Assembly (NCBI RefSeq): GCF_001565895.1
Contig: NZ_LSNE01000003.1
Coordinates: 87,896 to 151,895, forward strand
Origin: Paraglaciecola hydrolytica
GTDB lineage: Bacteria; Pseudomonadota; Gammaproteobacteria; Enterobacterales; Alteromonadaceae
Direction of reading: 5' to 3'
DNA: 64,000 nt
Made by a program: the position numbers and the translations under genes. Shown piece by piece: positions 52,940-64,000 of this stretch. Position 1 is the stretch's first letter, and each line of letters opens with the position of its first letter. The notes under the pieces are model-generated. The model made no database searches, had not been told where the DNA came from, and saw only the letters and a list, made by a program, of their open reading frames with translations.

Positions 52940-53251
52940 ATGTACGCGGTTTTCCAAAGTGGTGGTAAACAACACCGTGTGGCCGAAGGCCAAACCGTTC
53001 GCCTAGAAAAGATCGAAGTGGCTCCAGGTGAGTCAGTAGAATTCGGTGATATTTTAATGGTGAGCAATGGTGACGATGTTAAAATTGGTATGCCTTTTGT
53101 TGATGGTGGCAAGGTTACAGCTGAAGTTGTAACTCATGGTCGTGGCGATAAAGTCAATATCGTTAAGTTCCGTCGTCGTAAACATTCACGTAAACAAATG
53201 GGGCACCGTCAGTGGTTCACGGAAGTGAAAATTACTGGCATTAGCGCTTAA
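52940..53251 (+). CDS. rplU: 50S ribosomal protein L21
   Basis: 103 residues, full length, starting [18 protein letters not shown]. Conserved [19 protein letters not shown] near the C-terminus. First of rplU-rpmA. Confidence 0.97.
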   Translation: MYAVFQSGGKQHRVAEGQTVRLEKIEVAPGESVEFGDILMVSNGDDVKIGMPFVDGGKVTAEVVTHGRGDKVNIVKFRRRKHSRKQMGHRQWFTEVKITGISA

Positions 53252-53266
53252 TAGGAGTTCGCAGAG

Positions 53267-53524
53267 ATGGCACATAAAAAAGCTGGTGGTAGTACAAACA
53301 ACGGCCGTGACTCAGAAAGTAAACGTCTTGGTGTTAAGCGTTTCGGTGGCGAGTCAGTTTTAGCCGGTAATATCATTGTTCGTCAACGTGGTACTAAATT
53401 CCACGCTGGTACAAACATGGGTATTGGTAAAGATCATACTTTATTTGCATTGTCTTCTGGCAAAGTGCAATTTGAAGTTAAAGGTCCTAACAACCGTAAA
53501 TTTGTAAGCATTATTGCTGAATAA
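53267..53524 (+). CDS. rpmA: 50S ribosomal protein L27
   Basis: 85 residues: [20 protein letters not shown], the N-terminal tail that reaches the peptidyl-transferase centre, directly after Met, so no Firmicutes-type propeptide. Ends before a strong terminator. Confidence 0.97.
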   Translation: MAHKKAGGSTNNGRDSESKRLGVKRFGGESVLAGNIIVRQRGTKFHAGTNMGIGKDHTLFALSSGKVQFEVKGPNNRKFVSIIAE

Positions 53525-53550
53525 GTAATAATTGTTAGCTGTATTGAAAG

Positions 53551-53573
53551 GCCCCGCTACAGCGGGGCTTTTT
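53551..53573 (+). terminator. Terminator of rplU-rpmA
   Basis: GCCCCGCT and AGCGGGGC around AC, followed by TTTTT. Confidence 0.93.
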
Positions 53574-53761
53574 GTTGGAATCAGATAAATTATCACTACC
53601 CAAAATCATTGGGATTGCACGGCCGCGACAAATGAATGACACCCCATGAGCTTAGTTCACTAAGTAATTGGGGCGAATGAATGCAGCCAACAAACGTGCA
53701 GTTTCAAGGATGAAGGGTATATACTGGTTGCACTTCCGATAATTAGTTGAGTATTGAGTAA

Positions 53762-54943
<1,182 letters not shown>

Positions 54944-54972
54944 CCATTAAGTACTGATAAATAAGGTTCTAA

Positions 54973-55467
54973 ATGTTGATATCCATGATCGCCGCGATGG
55001 CAAAAAATCGAGTTATTGGGGCTGGCAATGCTATGCCCTGGCATCTACCGGCAGATCTAAAGCATTTTAAACAAACTACCCTAGGTAAGCCCGTAATCAT
55101 GGGGCGGCTTACCTACGATTCAATTGGTAAAGCTCTGCCCGGCCGTTTGAATATAGTGATCAGCCGTGACCCCACATTACAATTACCAGACGCTATTACC
55201 GTGACAAGTGCAGAACAAGCAATCACTGCCGCACAGAGTGCTGCAGAAGTGATGGTAATTGGTGGAGGTACTATCTATGAATTTTTTCTGCCACTGTGTC
55301 ACAGACTCTATTTGACCCATATTGAACTAGACGTGCCAGGAGATACCTACTTTCCTGACTATATTGCTGCAAGCGAATGGCAACAAAGCGACCTACAACA
55401 GCATCTTGCCGACGATAAAAACCCGCACAACTATAGTTTTGTTACACTCGACAGAAAAGTGCGCTAG
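54973..55467 (+). CDS. folA: Dihydrofolate reductase
   Basis: 164 residues. MLISMIAAMAKNRVIGAGNAMPWHLPADLKHFK carries the substrate-binding Asp (here in LPADL); VIMGRLTYDSIG and VIGGGTIYEFFL are the NADPH-binding segments. Chromosomal FolA type. 29 bases after obgE. Confidence 0.96.
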   Translation: MLISMIAAMAKNRVIGAGNAMPWHLPADLKHFKQTTLGKPVIMGRLTYDSIGKALPGRLNIVISRDPTLQLPDAITVTSAEQAITAAQSAAEVMVIGGGTIYEFFLPLCHRLYLTHIELDVPGDTYFPDYIAASEWQQSDLQQHLADDKNPHNYSFVTLDRKVR

Positions 55468-55608
55468 CAATACGCTCCACTAAAACTTGATTTATTTTAT
55501 TCTGCCCATATTAGATTAAACTCGTTACTTCAAAGCTCGGCTTGTTAACACTAATTCATACGCTATCGAACCTTCGGTAGCATTTCGACAATCAAAAAGG
55601 AGATTTAA

Positions 55609-56103
55609 ATGGCAACAGTTACATTAAAAGGCAATGCATTTCAAACAGTTGGCGAATTACCTGCAGTAGGTAGCAAAGCTCCTGACTTTAAATTAGTTAA
55701 AACTGACCTTTCAGAAGTTAGCTTAAAGGATTTTGCCGGTTCGAGACTTGTTTTAAATATCTTCCCATCGGTTGATACCGGCGTATGTGCGACTTCTATC
55801 CGCACTTTCAATCAAAAAGCCAGTGAGTTAAGCAACACCAAGATTTTATGTGTATCAGCTGATTTACCTTTTGCTGCCGCACGTTTTTGTGGCGCTGAAG
55901 GTATTGAAAATGTGGGTACCGGTTCAAGCTTCAGAAGTACTTTTGGTCAAGACTACGGTGTGAGTTTTACAACTGGCCCATTGGCTGGCTTATTATCACG
56001 TAGTGTTGTGGTTATCGATGAAAACGGCGTTGTTGTTTATGTTGAGCAAGTCGCTGAAACAACCGAAGAGCCAAACTACGCAAGTGCTACGGCAGTTCTA
56101 TAA
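55609..56103 (+). CDS. tpx: Thiol peroxidase Tpx
   Basis: 164 residues. Peroxidatic Cys in [16 protein letters not shown] (about residue 60) and resolving Cys in ARFCGAEG (about 94) identify an atypical 2-Cys peroxiredoxin. AAGGAGAT precedes the ATG. Own terminator downstream. Confidence 0.96.
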   Translation: MATVTLKGNAFQTVGELPAVGSKAPDFKLVKTDLSEVSLKDFAGSRLVLNIFPSVDTGVCATSIRTFNQKASELSNTKILCVSADLPFAAARFCGAEGIENVGTGSSFRSTFGQDYGVSFTTGPLAGLLSRSVVVIDENGVVVYVEQVAETTEEPNYASATAVL

Positions 56104-56124
56104 TAGTTACTTTCTATATACAGT

Positions 56125-56151
56125 AAAAAAGCCTCGTTTGAGGCTTTTTTT
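56125..56151. terminator. Bidirectional terminator between tpx and rpoS
   Basis: AAAAAAGCCTC and GAGGCTTTTTT around GTTT. Confidence 0.92.
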
Positions 56152-56171
56152 ACAATTAATGAAAATAAGAT

Positions 56172-57155
56172 TTAACTAAGAGGATTAAATAAAGCCTCAA
56201 GGTTTAAACCTTTGTGCCCCAACATATCGCGCAATCTGCGTAAGGCTTCAACTTGAATTTGTCTGACTCTTTCGCGGGTCAAGCCAATTTCTACACCCAC
56301 ATCTTCTAGGGTTGATGGTTCATAACCTAATAAACCAAAACGTCTTGCTAATACTTCACGTTGTTTGGGATTCAGATCTTCTAGCCAATGTACGATGTTA
56401 AGTTTGATATCAGTGTCTTGCAGTTCTTCTTCAGGACCATTGCCACGTTCATCTGCGATAACATCTAACAATATTTTGTCATTTTCGCCACCGATTGGGG
56501 TATCTACTGAAGTGATACGCTCATTAAGACGCAGCATTTTAGTGACATCCATTACGGGTTTATCAAGGGCTGCGGCAATTTCTTCGGCACTGGGTTCATG
56601 ATCAAGTTTTTGCGCTAGTTCACGAGCGGCACGTAAATAAACATTAAGTTCTTTTACCACATGGATAGGTAGACGAATGGTCCGAGTTTGATTCATGATA
56701 GCGCGTTCGATGGTCTGCCGTATCCACCAAGTGGCATAGGTAGAGAAACGGAATCCACGTTCAGGATCAAATTTTTCGACGGCTCTAATAAGCCCGAGAT
56801 TACCTTCTTCGATTAAATCCAACAGTGCTAAGCCGCGGTTATTATAACGTCTAGCGATTTTAACCACTAATCTGAGATTGCTGACGATCATACGTTTGCG
56901 TGAGGCTTCGTCGCCTTTTAAAGCTTTGCGCGAAAAATAGACTTCTTCTTCGGCGGTTAAGAGCGGAGAGAATCCGATTTCACCCAAATATAACTGGGTT
57001 GCATCAAGATTTTTACTTGTATCATCCTGACTAATCAAAACATCATCTGACTGATCATTATCGTCTTTTTCAGCTTTAGCCAGTTCTTGTTCGACAGAGG
57101 CTTCAATATCATCAAAAGCATCAACTTCGACCACTTCTACTTTTACTTGACCCAT
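56172..57155 (-). CDS. rpoS: Stationary-phase sigma factor RpoS
   Basis: 327 residues, as in other gammaproteobacteria. Region 1.2 [22 protein letters not shown], region 2 [54 protein letters not shown] and region 4 [21 protein letters not shown] are intact. General stress sigma. Linked to nlpD as usual; in E. coli the main rpoS promoter lies in nlpD, and the same may hold here. Confidence 0.98.
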   Translation of the reverse strand: MGQVKVEVVEVDAFDDIEASVEQELAKAEKDDNDQSDDVLISQDDTSKNLDATQLYLGEIGFSPLLTAEEEVYFSRKALKGDEASRKRMIVSNLRLVVKIARRYNNRGLALLDLIEEGNLGLIRAVEKFDPERGFRFSTYATWWIRQTIERAIMNQTRTIRLPIHVVKELNVYLRAARELAQKLDHEPSAEEIAAALDKPVMDVTKMLRLNERITSVDTPIGGENDKILLDVIADERGNGPEEELQDTDIKLNIVHWLEDLNPKQREVLARRFGLLGYEPSTLEDVGVEIGLTRERVRQIQVEALRRLRDMLGHKGLNLEALFNPLS

Positions 57156-57226
57156 AACAGTGACTCCTTAAAAACAATTATTGTTTCTTAAACATCTCCT
57201 CATTTCTCTCTTATAATTTATTGTTA

Positions 57227-58102
57227 TTATCTTTTTGGTAAAAATTTCAAAGGGTCAATCGACTTGCCTTTGTATCTCACTTCAAAATGAAGCTTAACCT
57301 GATCGGTTCCACTTTTACCCATAGTGGCAATCTGTTGCCCTGCTTTAATCCATTCTTGTTCTTTAACTAATAATTGGTCATTGTGTGCATAGGCTGTTAA
57401 ATAAGCGTCTGAATGCTTTATGATAACCAAATTCCCAAAGCCACGCAGAGCGTTGCCTGTGTAGACTACCTTTCCGTCGGCTGCCGCCAAAATTGGCGAA
57501 CCTATATTTCCAGCAAAATCTAAACCTTTATTACCTTCTTCTTTAGCTGAAAACCCTCTGGCAACAGCATGTGAAGTAGGCCATAACCAGCTCGACACTT
57601 GGTTAGGAAATTCACCGATCGAAGACTCAACTGAGTCCTTCTTTACAATTTTTTCACTTTTACCATACGCCTGCTTTGATGGGTGGTCAACTGCTTGATT
57701 TGACTTTATTTTTGAGGTCTGACCACTGCCTGCTTTGTCTTTGGATTTGATTGAAGTTGGCGTTTTTTTCAGTAAAATTTTTTGACCTGGATAAATATTG
57801 TATGGCGGGCTGATGTTATTAATTCTAGCGAGATCCTGATAGTCATTGCCACTAAACCAGGCGATGGAAAACAGCGTATCTCCTTTTAATACCTTGTAGC
57901 TATCCCCTTCAAATGACTCAGCTTCAAAGTCTCTGAATGTCTTACCTTGATAGATCTCAACCACAGGTGCAGGTTGTTTTCTGCTTGAACAGCTAATCAA
58001 TACACTCAAGGTCAGCAATAACACGCTGTGACATACTAGTCTGACAATATTTCTGTCTACTAGGATTTTTCTCAATTCAACTAACGGTAAGCAGTATTTC
58101 AT
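57227..58102 (-). CDS. nlpD: NlpD-like murein hydrolase activator lipoprotein
   Basis: 291 residues. Lipobox LLTLSVLISCSS, LysM domain (YKVLKGDTLFSIAWFSGNDYQDLARINN) and a C-terminal M23 (LytM) domain (NKGLDFAGNIGSPILAAADGKVVYTGN, LHFEVRYKGKSIDPLKFL). The degenerate M23 site fits an amidase activator. Its ATG overlaps the DUF368 stop (ATGA). Confidence 0.93.
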   Translation of the reverse strand: MKYCLPLVELRKILVDRNIVRLVCHSVLLLTLSVLISCSSRKQPAPVVEIYQGKTFRDFEAESFEGDSYKVLKGDTLFSIAWFSGNDYQDLARINNISPPYNIYPGQKILLKKTPTSIKSKDKAGSGQTSKIKSNQAVDHPSKQAYGKSEKIVKKDSVESSIGEFPNQVSSWLWPTSHAVARGFSAKEEGNKGLDFAGNIGSPILAAADGKVVYTGNALRGFGNLVIIKHSDAYLTAYAHNDQLLVKEQEWIKAGQQIATMGKSGTDQVKLHFEVRYKGKSIDPLKFLPKR

Positions 58103-59043
58103 TGCTGTGCTGTTTTGTTGCCTAGACGTTCGAGTAAAATCACCATAACGATGCCTGTCAGCATAAGCAATAATGAATAAGTCAGATAAGCAGGTTGCTG
58201 ACTCACGACTTCAAAAGTATGAGGCAAAACATTGTCTTGCACTAAAGGGATCACTTTACCATGCCTATCTACAACAGATTCCAAAGTTGTTTTCCACGGC
58301 CACACCTTATTTAGCGAGCCAAGCATAAAACCGCCCAACAAGGCTAAAGTAAGAGTTTTATAATGTTTGAACATCCAACTTAGTACATGGGAAAAACTGA
58401 GTAGACCAACAACACAGCCCCCTGCAAAACATCCTAAAGTGAAGAATTGCAATTCTTTAACGGCTAACATCATAGGGCCATACATGCCCAGCAATAACAA
58501 AATAAAACTACCTGAAATACCCGGCAGAATCATCGCACAAATCGCAATCATGCCTGATACAAAGACGATAAAAGGTGAACTTTCAATGGTAGTTGGGCTA
58601 ATTGTGGTTACCCAATAGGCGCTGATAACACCAAGAATAAAAGCGCCAACAACAGCTAAAGACCATTTTTCTATATGCCTAAGTACCGACCAAACACCCG
58701 CTAAAATCAAACCAAAGAAAAACGCCCAGAGTAAATTGGGATAATGATCGAGTAAAAATATAATAAGTCGTGAGAGGCTTAATAAACTGAGGAGAACGCC
58801 ACTAAATAAAGCCACTAAAAAGGTGCCGTTAATATACTGCCATGCGGCTTTTAACCCTTGAGAAAACAGCATTTTTACTGCGCTAGGACCGCATTGTTTT
58901 AACGAGAAGATCAATTCTTCATAGATACCCGTCATAAAGGCTATGGTGCCACCGGATACACCAGGTACCGCATCCGCTGCGCCCATCAACATGCCCCTCG
59001 CCGCAATACCGGCATATTGTTTGAGATTTCTAGCTTGCTGCAT
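58099..59043 (-). CDS. DUF368 membrane protein (probable polyprenyl-phosphate transporter)
   Basis: 314 residues, eight or nine helices. The family signature GAADAVPGVSGGTIAFMTGIYEEL is at the N-terminus and its inverted repeat AICAMILPGISGSFILLLLGMY in the middle. DUF368 proteins have been identified as undecaprenyl-phosphate flippases (PopT). Sits between nlpD and pcm, coupled to nlpD. Confidence 0.93.
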   Translation of the reverse strand: MQQARNLKQYAGIAARGMLMGAADAVPGVSGGTIAFMTGIYEELIFSLKQCGPSAVKMLFSQGLKAAWQYINGTFLVALFSGVLLSLLSLSRLIIFLLDHYPNLLWAFFFGLILAGVWSVLRHIEKWSLAVVGAFILGVISAYWVTTISPTTIESSPFIVFVSGMIAICAMILPGISGSFILLLLGMYGPMMLAVKELQFFTLGCFAGGCVVGLLSFSHVLSWMFKHYKTLTLALLGGFMLGSLNKVWPWKTTLESVVDRHGKVIPLVQDNVLPHTFEVVSQQPAYLTYSLLLMLTGIVMVILLERLGNKTAQQ

Positions 59044-59069
59044 TTCTATTCCTTTAAAGTCATTGGTGG

Positions 59070-59708
59070 CTAGATAATATTGCCTGGAACTAAAGGCACA
59101 AAACGCACAGCTTCGATAATTTGAGTTTCAAATTCATCGTCCACTCTGGTCACACATTGCAGTTGTTGATTTTCTTGCCCTACAGGGATAATCAAACGCC
59201 CACCATTATTAAGCTGAGCATAAAGTTGTTCAGGGATACGGCTGGCAGCAGCGGTTACTATAATGGCATCAAAGGGGCCCTTACTCGCCCAACCTAACCA
59301 CCCGTCGCCATGTTTCATCGCTACATTATGTAGGTTCAGTTGGTTCATTCGGCGTTTTGCCTGAAATTGCAGGGTTTTAATCCGTTCTACTGAATAAACT
59401 TTTTGAAATAACTGCGCCAGCACTGCAGTTTGATAACCTGAACCGGTGCCAATTTCTAATACATTTTGTGGATTATTTTCTGACTTCAGGAGCAACTCAG
59501 TCATACGCGCGACAATATAGGGTTGAGAGATAGTTTGCCCTTGGCCTATAGGCAAAGCGGTATTCTGATAAGCCTTATGGCGTAGGGCATCAGGGATAAA
59601 TAATTCACGAGGAATATTGGCGATTGCGCCTAATACTTTGTTGTTAGTGATCCCTTCTTGGGCTAATAGTTGGGCGAGACTATCGCCTTTACGTAAAGTG
59701 GCTCTCAT
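59070..59708 (-). CDS. pcm: Protein-L-isoaspartate O-methyltransferase
   Basis: 212 residues. SAM-binding motif [16 protein letters not shown] and the family motif [18 protein letters not shown]. Repairs isoaspartyl damage. In most relatives it follows surE directly; here only a surE remnant precedes it. Confidence 0.96.
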   Translation of the reverse strand: MRATLRKGDSLAQLLAQEGITNNKVLGAIANIPRELFIPDALRHKAYQNTALPIGQGQTISQPYIVARMTELLLKSENNPQNVLEIGTGSGYQTAVLAQLFQKVYSVERIKTLQFQAKRRMNQLNLHNVAMKHGDGWLGWASKGPFDAIIVTAAASRIPEQLYAQLNNGGRLIIPVGQENQQLQCVTRVDDEFETQIIEAVRFVPLVPGNII

Positions 59709-59741
59709 GTATTGCTTGATCCAGAGTCAGTAGCTAATTAA

Positions 59742-59918
<177 letters not shown>

Positions 59919-59921
59919 CTC

Positions 59922-60971
59922 TTAGTCCACTTCATAATGCTGTTGTATATCAACAATTTCTCTGACTACTGAGGTGGCAAACGCTCCAGCAGGTAACTCA
60001 AAATTAAGTACCAGTTGATCATCCGTCAGTTGCCATGACATATTTTCAGGCAATAATCTAAGTGCGCGGCGTTCTTGTTTTAAACCGAGTTTTTCAAGGG
60101 CAGTGGTGACTGTTGGATAATCACTGGCAATAGTGCTTTCATATTCAAGGGCAGCTAACTGCGACGCAAGTTCACCCTGCCCCCATAGCGGTACTGATAA
60201 TTGAATATCGCGGCTGTTAATTCTTTGACCTATAACTTCATCAATTTGCTGGGCGCAGAAAAAACTCGCACTGCCTGCCAACAACATCACATCGCCAGCC
60301 AATGTTTGCGTAAACAAACCATCAGCTATACGACGGCTAACAAACTCATTAAATAACCACGAGCGCAGAGCCGAAATCGCCATAGAGCGTTTATTACGAT
60401 TGCGGATTTCTTCACCATCTAACATTTTTTCGGCTAAAACTAAATTACCACCACGAGCATCATAGCGGCTATCACCAAAACGTTGGGCACCATAATAATT
60501 TGGTACGCCCTTTTCAGCCACCCTGTTCAAGCGCTGTTCAATATCAGCTGTATTCAATAAATTGCGAATTGTGATACAAAAACGATTACCTTTAAGCACG
60601 CCTGTACGCAGTTTTTTATCATGACGGATAGCCTTTAATACTTCAGCACCTTCAACATTCAACGCTGTCCAGTCAAATTCAGCTTTACCCGGTTTATGCA
60701 CACTAAACCACTGTTCAGTAATGGCGTATTTATCTTTACGTCCAGCATAAGTCACATCACGAGCCGAGACCCTAGCAAACTTCGCAATTTGTTCAGCTAA
60801 AAAAGCAGTGTTAAGTCCGGCCTTACGTACCCATAAATAAATATGCTCACCTTGGCCAGTTGGCTCATAACCGAGTTTTTCTATTACTTGAAAATCAGCC
60901 ATCTCAACTTTTAATTGACCGGTAGCCTTTGGTGCGGCCTCAAGATAATGCCAATGAGCAGTTTGCATCAT
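59922..60971 (-). CDS. truD: tRNA pseudouridine(13) synthase
   Basis: 349 residues. [24 protein letters not shown], the catalytic Asp in [19 protein letters not shown], and [11 protein letters not shown] are TruD signatures. The start overlaps the ispF stop (ATGATG). Confidence 0.96.
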   Translation of the reverse strand: MMQTAHWHYLEAAPKATGQLKVEMADFQVIEKLGYEPTGQGEHIYLWVRKAGLNTAFLAEQIAKFARVSARDVTYAGRKDKYAITEQWFSVHKPGKAEFDWTALNVEGAEVLKAIRHDKKLRTGVLKGNRFCITIRNLLNTADIEQRLNRVAEKGVPNYYGAQRFGDSRYDARGGNLVLAEKMLDGEEIRNRNKRSMAISALRSWLFNEFVSRRIADGLFTQTLAGDVMLLAGSASFFCAQQIDEVIGQRINSRDIQLSVPLWGQGELASQLAALEYESTIASDYPTVTTALEKLGLKQERRALRLLPENMSWQLTDDQLVLNFELPAGAFATSVVREIVDIQQHYEVD

Positions 60972-61453
60972 TGTATTTTACCTACCAGCAATACCACCGC
61001 ATAAGCAGCGATGCCTTCTTTACGCCCAGCGAATCCTAGTTTTTCAGTAGTAGTGGCTTTAACATTAACTTGTTGCGCTGTGGTTTGCAGATCGTGCGCA
61101 AGGTTTGCCACCATAACACTAATATGCGGTGCCATTTTAGGTGCCTGCGCAACAATGGTGATATCTACATTGCCGATAGCATAACCTTTGTCGTGCGCAA
61201 GTTGATAAACAGTGCGTAATAATTGACGACTGTCCACCCCAGCGAATACCGGATCAGTATCGGGAAAATGGCGGCCAATATCACCTAAGGCTAATGCGCC
61301 TAATATGGCATCACATAAGGCATGGATAGCCACGTCACCATCGGAATGGGCCAACAAACCTTGCTCGTAATCAATAGTGGCGCCACCTATCACAATAGGC
61401 CCACTGCCACCAAATTTGTGCACGTCATAACCATGACCAATACGAATATTCAT
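60968..61453 (-). CDS. ispF: 2-C-methyl-D-erythritol 2,4-cyclodiphosphate synthase
   Basis: 161 residues from ATG at 61453, with AAGGAG four bases upstream; an adjacent GTG at 61456 is too close to the ribosome site. [12 protein letters not shown] and [20 protein letters not shown] carry the zinc and substrate ligands. Fifth step of the MEP isoprenoid pathway; follows ispD. Confidence 0.97.
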   Translation of the reverse strand: MNIRIGHGYDVHKFGGSGPIVIGGATIDYEQGLLAHSDGDVAIHALCDAILGALALGDIGRHFPDTDPVFAGVDSRQLLRTVYQLAHDKGYAIGNVDITIVAQAPKMAPHISVMVANLAHDLQTTAQQVNVKATTTEKLGFAGRKEGIAAYAVVLLVGKIQ

Positions 61454-62172
61454 CACTCTCCTTTATCTTCAATTGCGGCTAGCGGGCTTAAATAGCTGGT
61501 CGCCAAAAAGAGATCTTCTGGCTGGGTAACCTTAATGTTGGATGCTCGCCCCTCAACTATTTTAACCTGACCGCCATACTGTTCGATGGCTGAGGCTTCA
61601 TCGGTAATAGCGATCTTTTGAATTTGAGCTGTTTGCAGGGCAAATTTAAGCAGAGCTAATGGAAAAAACTGCGGTGTTAAGGCGTGCCACAAATTGTCCC
61701 GCGATTCAGTCTTAATGATCAATTGATCAGCATTGGCGCGTTTCATGGTATCGCGCACCGGCGCAGCCAAAATACCGCCAACCTCGCCTTGCTCTGCCAA
61801 CTTGAGTAACTTAGTTAAATCTTCTGCATGCAAACAAGGGCGGGCAGCATCATGTATTAATACCCAAGGCTCACTGGCATCAACGGCATTTAGCCCAGCT
61901 AAAACTGAATCACTGCGTTCTTCGCCACCTGTCACCACACTTATACGTTTGTCTGCAGCAATGGCTAGTTGCTTAAATTGCTTATCATCTGGATGTAACA
62001 CCACAATCACCCGCCCTATTTGTGGGTGAGCAAGTAAATTATTTAGGGTGTGTTCTAGGATGCTCTTACCAGCGATAAGTAAATATTGTTTAGGGCAGTC
62101 TGCGCCCATGCGTTTACCAATACCGGCAGCCGGCACTACCACAGTAAATTTAGTTGTTATTGTCATCTGCAT
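61453..62172 (-). CDS. ispD: 2-C-methyl-D-erythritol 4-phosphate cytidylyltransferase
   Basis: 239 residues. [22 protein letters not shown] is the CTP-binding loop; [11 protein letters not shown] and ITDEASAIE are conserved. Third step of the MEP pathway. Overlaps ftsB by one base. Confidence 0.97.
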   Translation of the reverse strand: MQMTITTKFTVVVPAAGIGKRMGADCPKQYLLIAGKSILEHTLNNLLAHPQIGRVIVVLHPDDKQFKQLAIAADKRISVVTGGEERSDSVLAGLNAVDASEPWVLIHDAARPCLHAEDLTKLLKLAEQGEVGGILAAPVRDTMKRANADQLIIKTESRDNLWHALTPQFFPLALLKFALQTAQIQKIAITDEASAIEQYGGQVKIVEGRASNIKVTQPEDLFLATSYLSPLAAIEDKGE

Positions 62173-62450
62173 TAATTTTCGGAAGGTAAAATACGATAAA
62201 ACGTTTCGCCCTGTTTAATTAAACCTAGATCATTGCGCGCTCTTTCTTCGGCGGCATCTAGGCCAATTTTTAAATCTTCGATATCGGCAATTAATAGGCT
62301 GTTACGTTGTTTAAGGTTAGCGTTCTGAATACTTTGGATTTCAACTTCTTTTTGCATGCTCAAGTAATCAGGAATACTGTTTTTACCAAACCATAAGCGA
62401 TATTGGAGCATAACTAGCAAGCAAAGTAATACGGCACTTACCCACTTCAT
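62172..62450 (-). CDS. ftsB: Cell division protein FtsB
   Basis: 92 residues: one membrane helix ([19 protein letters not shown]) and a periplasmic coiled coil ending [20 protein letters not shown], the conserved FtsB end. Works with FtsL and FtsQ in the divisome. Standard upstream neighbour of ispD. Confidence 0.95.
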   Translation of the reverse strand: MKWVSAVLLCLLVMLQYRLWFGKNSIPDYLSMQKEVEIQSIQNANLKQRNSLLIADIEDLKIGLDAAEERARNDLGLIKQGETFYRILPSEN

Positions 62451-62654
62451 GTTGTTATCCTCCTATCGTTGTTATTTAGGCTATTATGCCGAGCTTTTGC
62501 CGGATGCTCCAGTTAAACGAGTCAATTGGGACTGCAGATTAAGATTACACAGCCTTGGCAGCCTGATTATTTCACTAATTGCGAGCCCAAAAGCCTAATT
62601 TGGGTGAATTACTGCTAAAAAAGAAGCATTTTTTTTCACTAATTTAACGCCTTA

Positions 62655-62685
62655 CCCTTGAGATCAATACCACTAACCCCATCTA
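62655..62685 (+). promoter_or_regulatory. Sigma-32-type heat-shock promoter for groESL
   Basis: The -35 CCCTTGA (62655-62661) and -10 CCCCATCTA (62677-62685), with about 14 bases between CTTGAG and CCCCAT, match the RpoH consensus closely. It lies about 120 bases upstream of groES. No CIRCE (HrcA) element is seen. Confidence 0.85.
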
Positions 62686-62715
62686 TGCTCGCAGAACTGG
62701 TTTCTAACTAAATTC

Positions 62716-62764
62716 TGAACAATTGAAAATTTGATTGTTCAACCTAACTCTCGATCTATCGAGA
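62716..62764 (+). promoter_or_regulatory. groESL leader with two small inverted repeats
   Basis: TGAACAAT/ATTGTTCA (62716-62741, 10-base loop) and TCTCGAT/ATCGAGA (62749-62764, 2-base centre) lie in the transcribed leader between the heat-shock promoter and groES. Possible mRNA hairpins; function not shown. Confidence 0.4.
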
Positions 62765-62806
62765 ACAAAACTAACTTAATCATTGGAATTTTCAGGAGAT
62801 TTGAAA

Positions 62807-63097
62807 ATGGCAATTCGTCCTTTAAACGATCGCGTTATCGTTAAGCGTCAAGAACAAGAAAGCAAATCAGCCGGTGGTATCGTTCTTACTGGTTCAGCGG
62901 CTGAAAAATCAACTCGCGGTGAAGTTATCGCTGTGGGTAATGGTCGTACTTTAGACAACGGTACTGTTAAAGCAGTTGACGTTAAAGTCGGCGACATCAT
63001 CATCTTCAACGATGGTTACGGCGTTAAAACTGAAAAGTTAGATGGTAAAGAAGTGCTTATCCTAAGCGAAAACGACATTCTTGCAGTCGTTGAATAA
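62807..63097 (+). CDS. groS: Co-chaperonin GroES
   Basis: 96 residues from ATG at 62807 (AGGAGAT upstream). [29 protein letters not shown] carries the mobile loop that docks on GroEL. Cotranscribed with groEL. Confidence 0.98.
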   Translation: MAIRPLNDRVIVKRQEQESKSAGGIVLTGSAAEKSTRGEVIAVGNGRTLDNGTVKAVDVKVGDIIIFNDGYGVKTEKLDGKEVLILSENDILAVVE

Positions 63098-63118
63098 TTA
63101 AGAATAAGCCCCCGTTAA

Positions 63119-64000
<882 letters not shown>

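Noticed and set aside
62600..62806. CIRCE operator before groES
   Set aside because: No TTAGCACTC-N9-GAGTGCTAA match; the RpoH-type promoter explains regulation.

Overview
The window is chromosomal DNA of a marine gammaproteobacterium, most likely of the order Alteromonadales (Paraglaciecola/Glaciecola-like). Evidence: the core blocks rpsF-rpsR-rplI, ispB/rplU-rpmA-obgE, rpoS-nlpD-DUF368-pcm-surE-truD-ispF-ispD-ftsB and groES-groEL, the TIGR03546/TIGR03545 pair, and a large TonB-dependent receptor next to an S9 peptidase. Genus is an inference from gene order and protein flavour; no search could be run.

Bases 1 to about 30,300 form an AT-rich accessory (defence) island. From left to right: (i) a phosphorothioation region, with a DUF262/DUF1524 nuclease-like gene cut by the window edge and an Mrr-like endonuclease on the plus strand, converging on a minus-strand gene string (small HTH, M15A-like, dnd-associated methyltransferase, HEPN-like, dndB, dndC, dndD, dndE); (ii) two unknown small genes; (iii) an unusual six-gene plus-strand operon (membrane protein, exported ComEC-like metallo-beta-lactamase-fold hydrolase, patatin phospholipase, small acidic protein, peptidoglycan-binding-like protein, membrane-anchored DRGH nuclease), flanked by a perfect 35-bp direct repeat and an inner 20-bp near-perfect direct repeat; (iv) a divergent NrtR-like regulator / SPFH protein / NAD-kinase-like module with three TGTC-N5-GACA sites; (v) a Tn7-like transposition module tnsA-tnsB-tnsC-tniQ; (vi) debris: a frameshifted NYN/LOTUS gene fragment and an AbiE operon whose toxin gene has lost its catalytic N-terminus.

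From about 30,400 the window is core-like: a CYTH (YgiF-like) protein interrupted by an in-frame TGA, a YgiM-like SH3 protein, a PEP-CTERM protein with an exported tail-collar protein, a Sel1-repeat protein, an ECF sigma cluster with a HEAT protein and acyltransferase, TIGR03546/03545, a GNAT-like/cyclic-nucleotide-binding fusion, ribosomal proteins, MOSC, a second ECF sigma/anti-sigma/DUF4097 operon, TonB receptor plus S9 peptidase, then the housekeeping blocks. surE is reduced to a 58-codon in-frame internal deletion remnant ending in 14 glutamine codons. groESL is preceded by a clear sigma-32-type heat-shock promoter; groEL runs off the right edge.

The best candidate for an undescribed system is the operon at 12,769-19,330. 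It combines a lipid-attacking, a metal-hydrolase and a nuclease component with membrane proteins, has no recognisable cyclic-nucleotide synthase, and is bracketed by direct repeats as if mobile.
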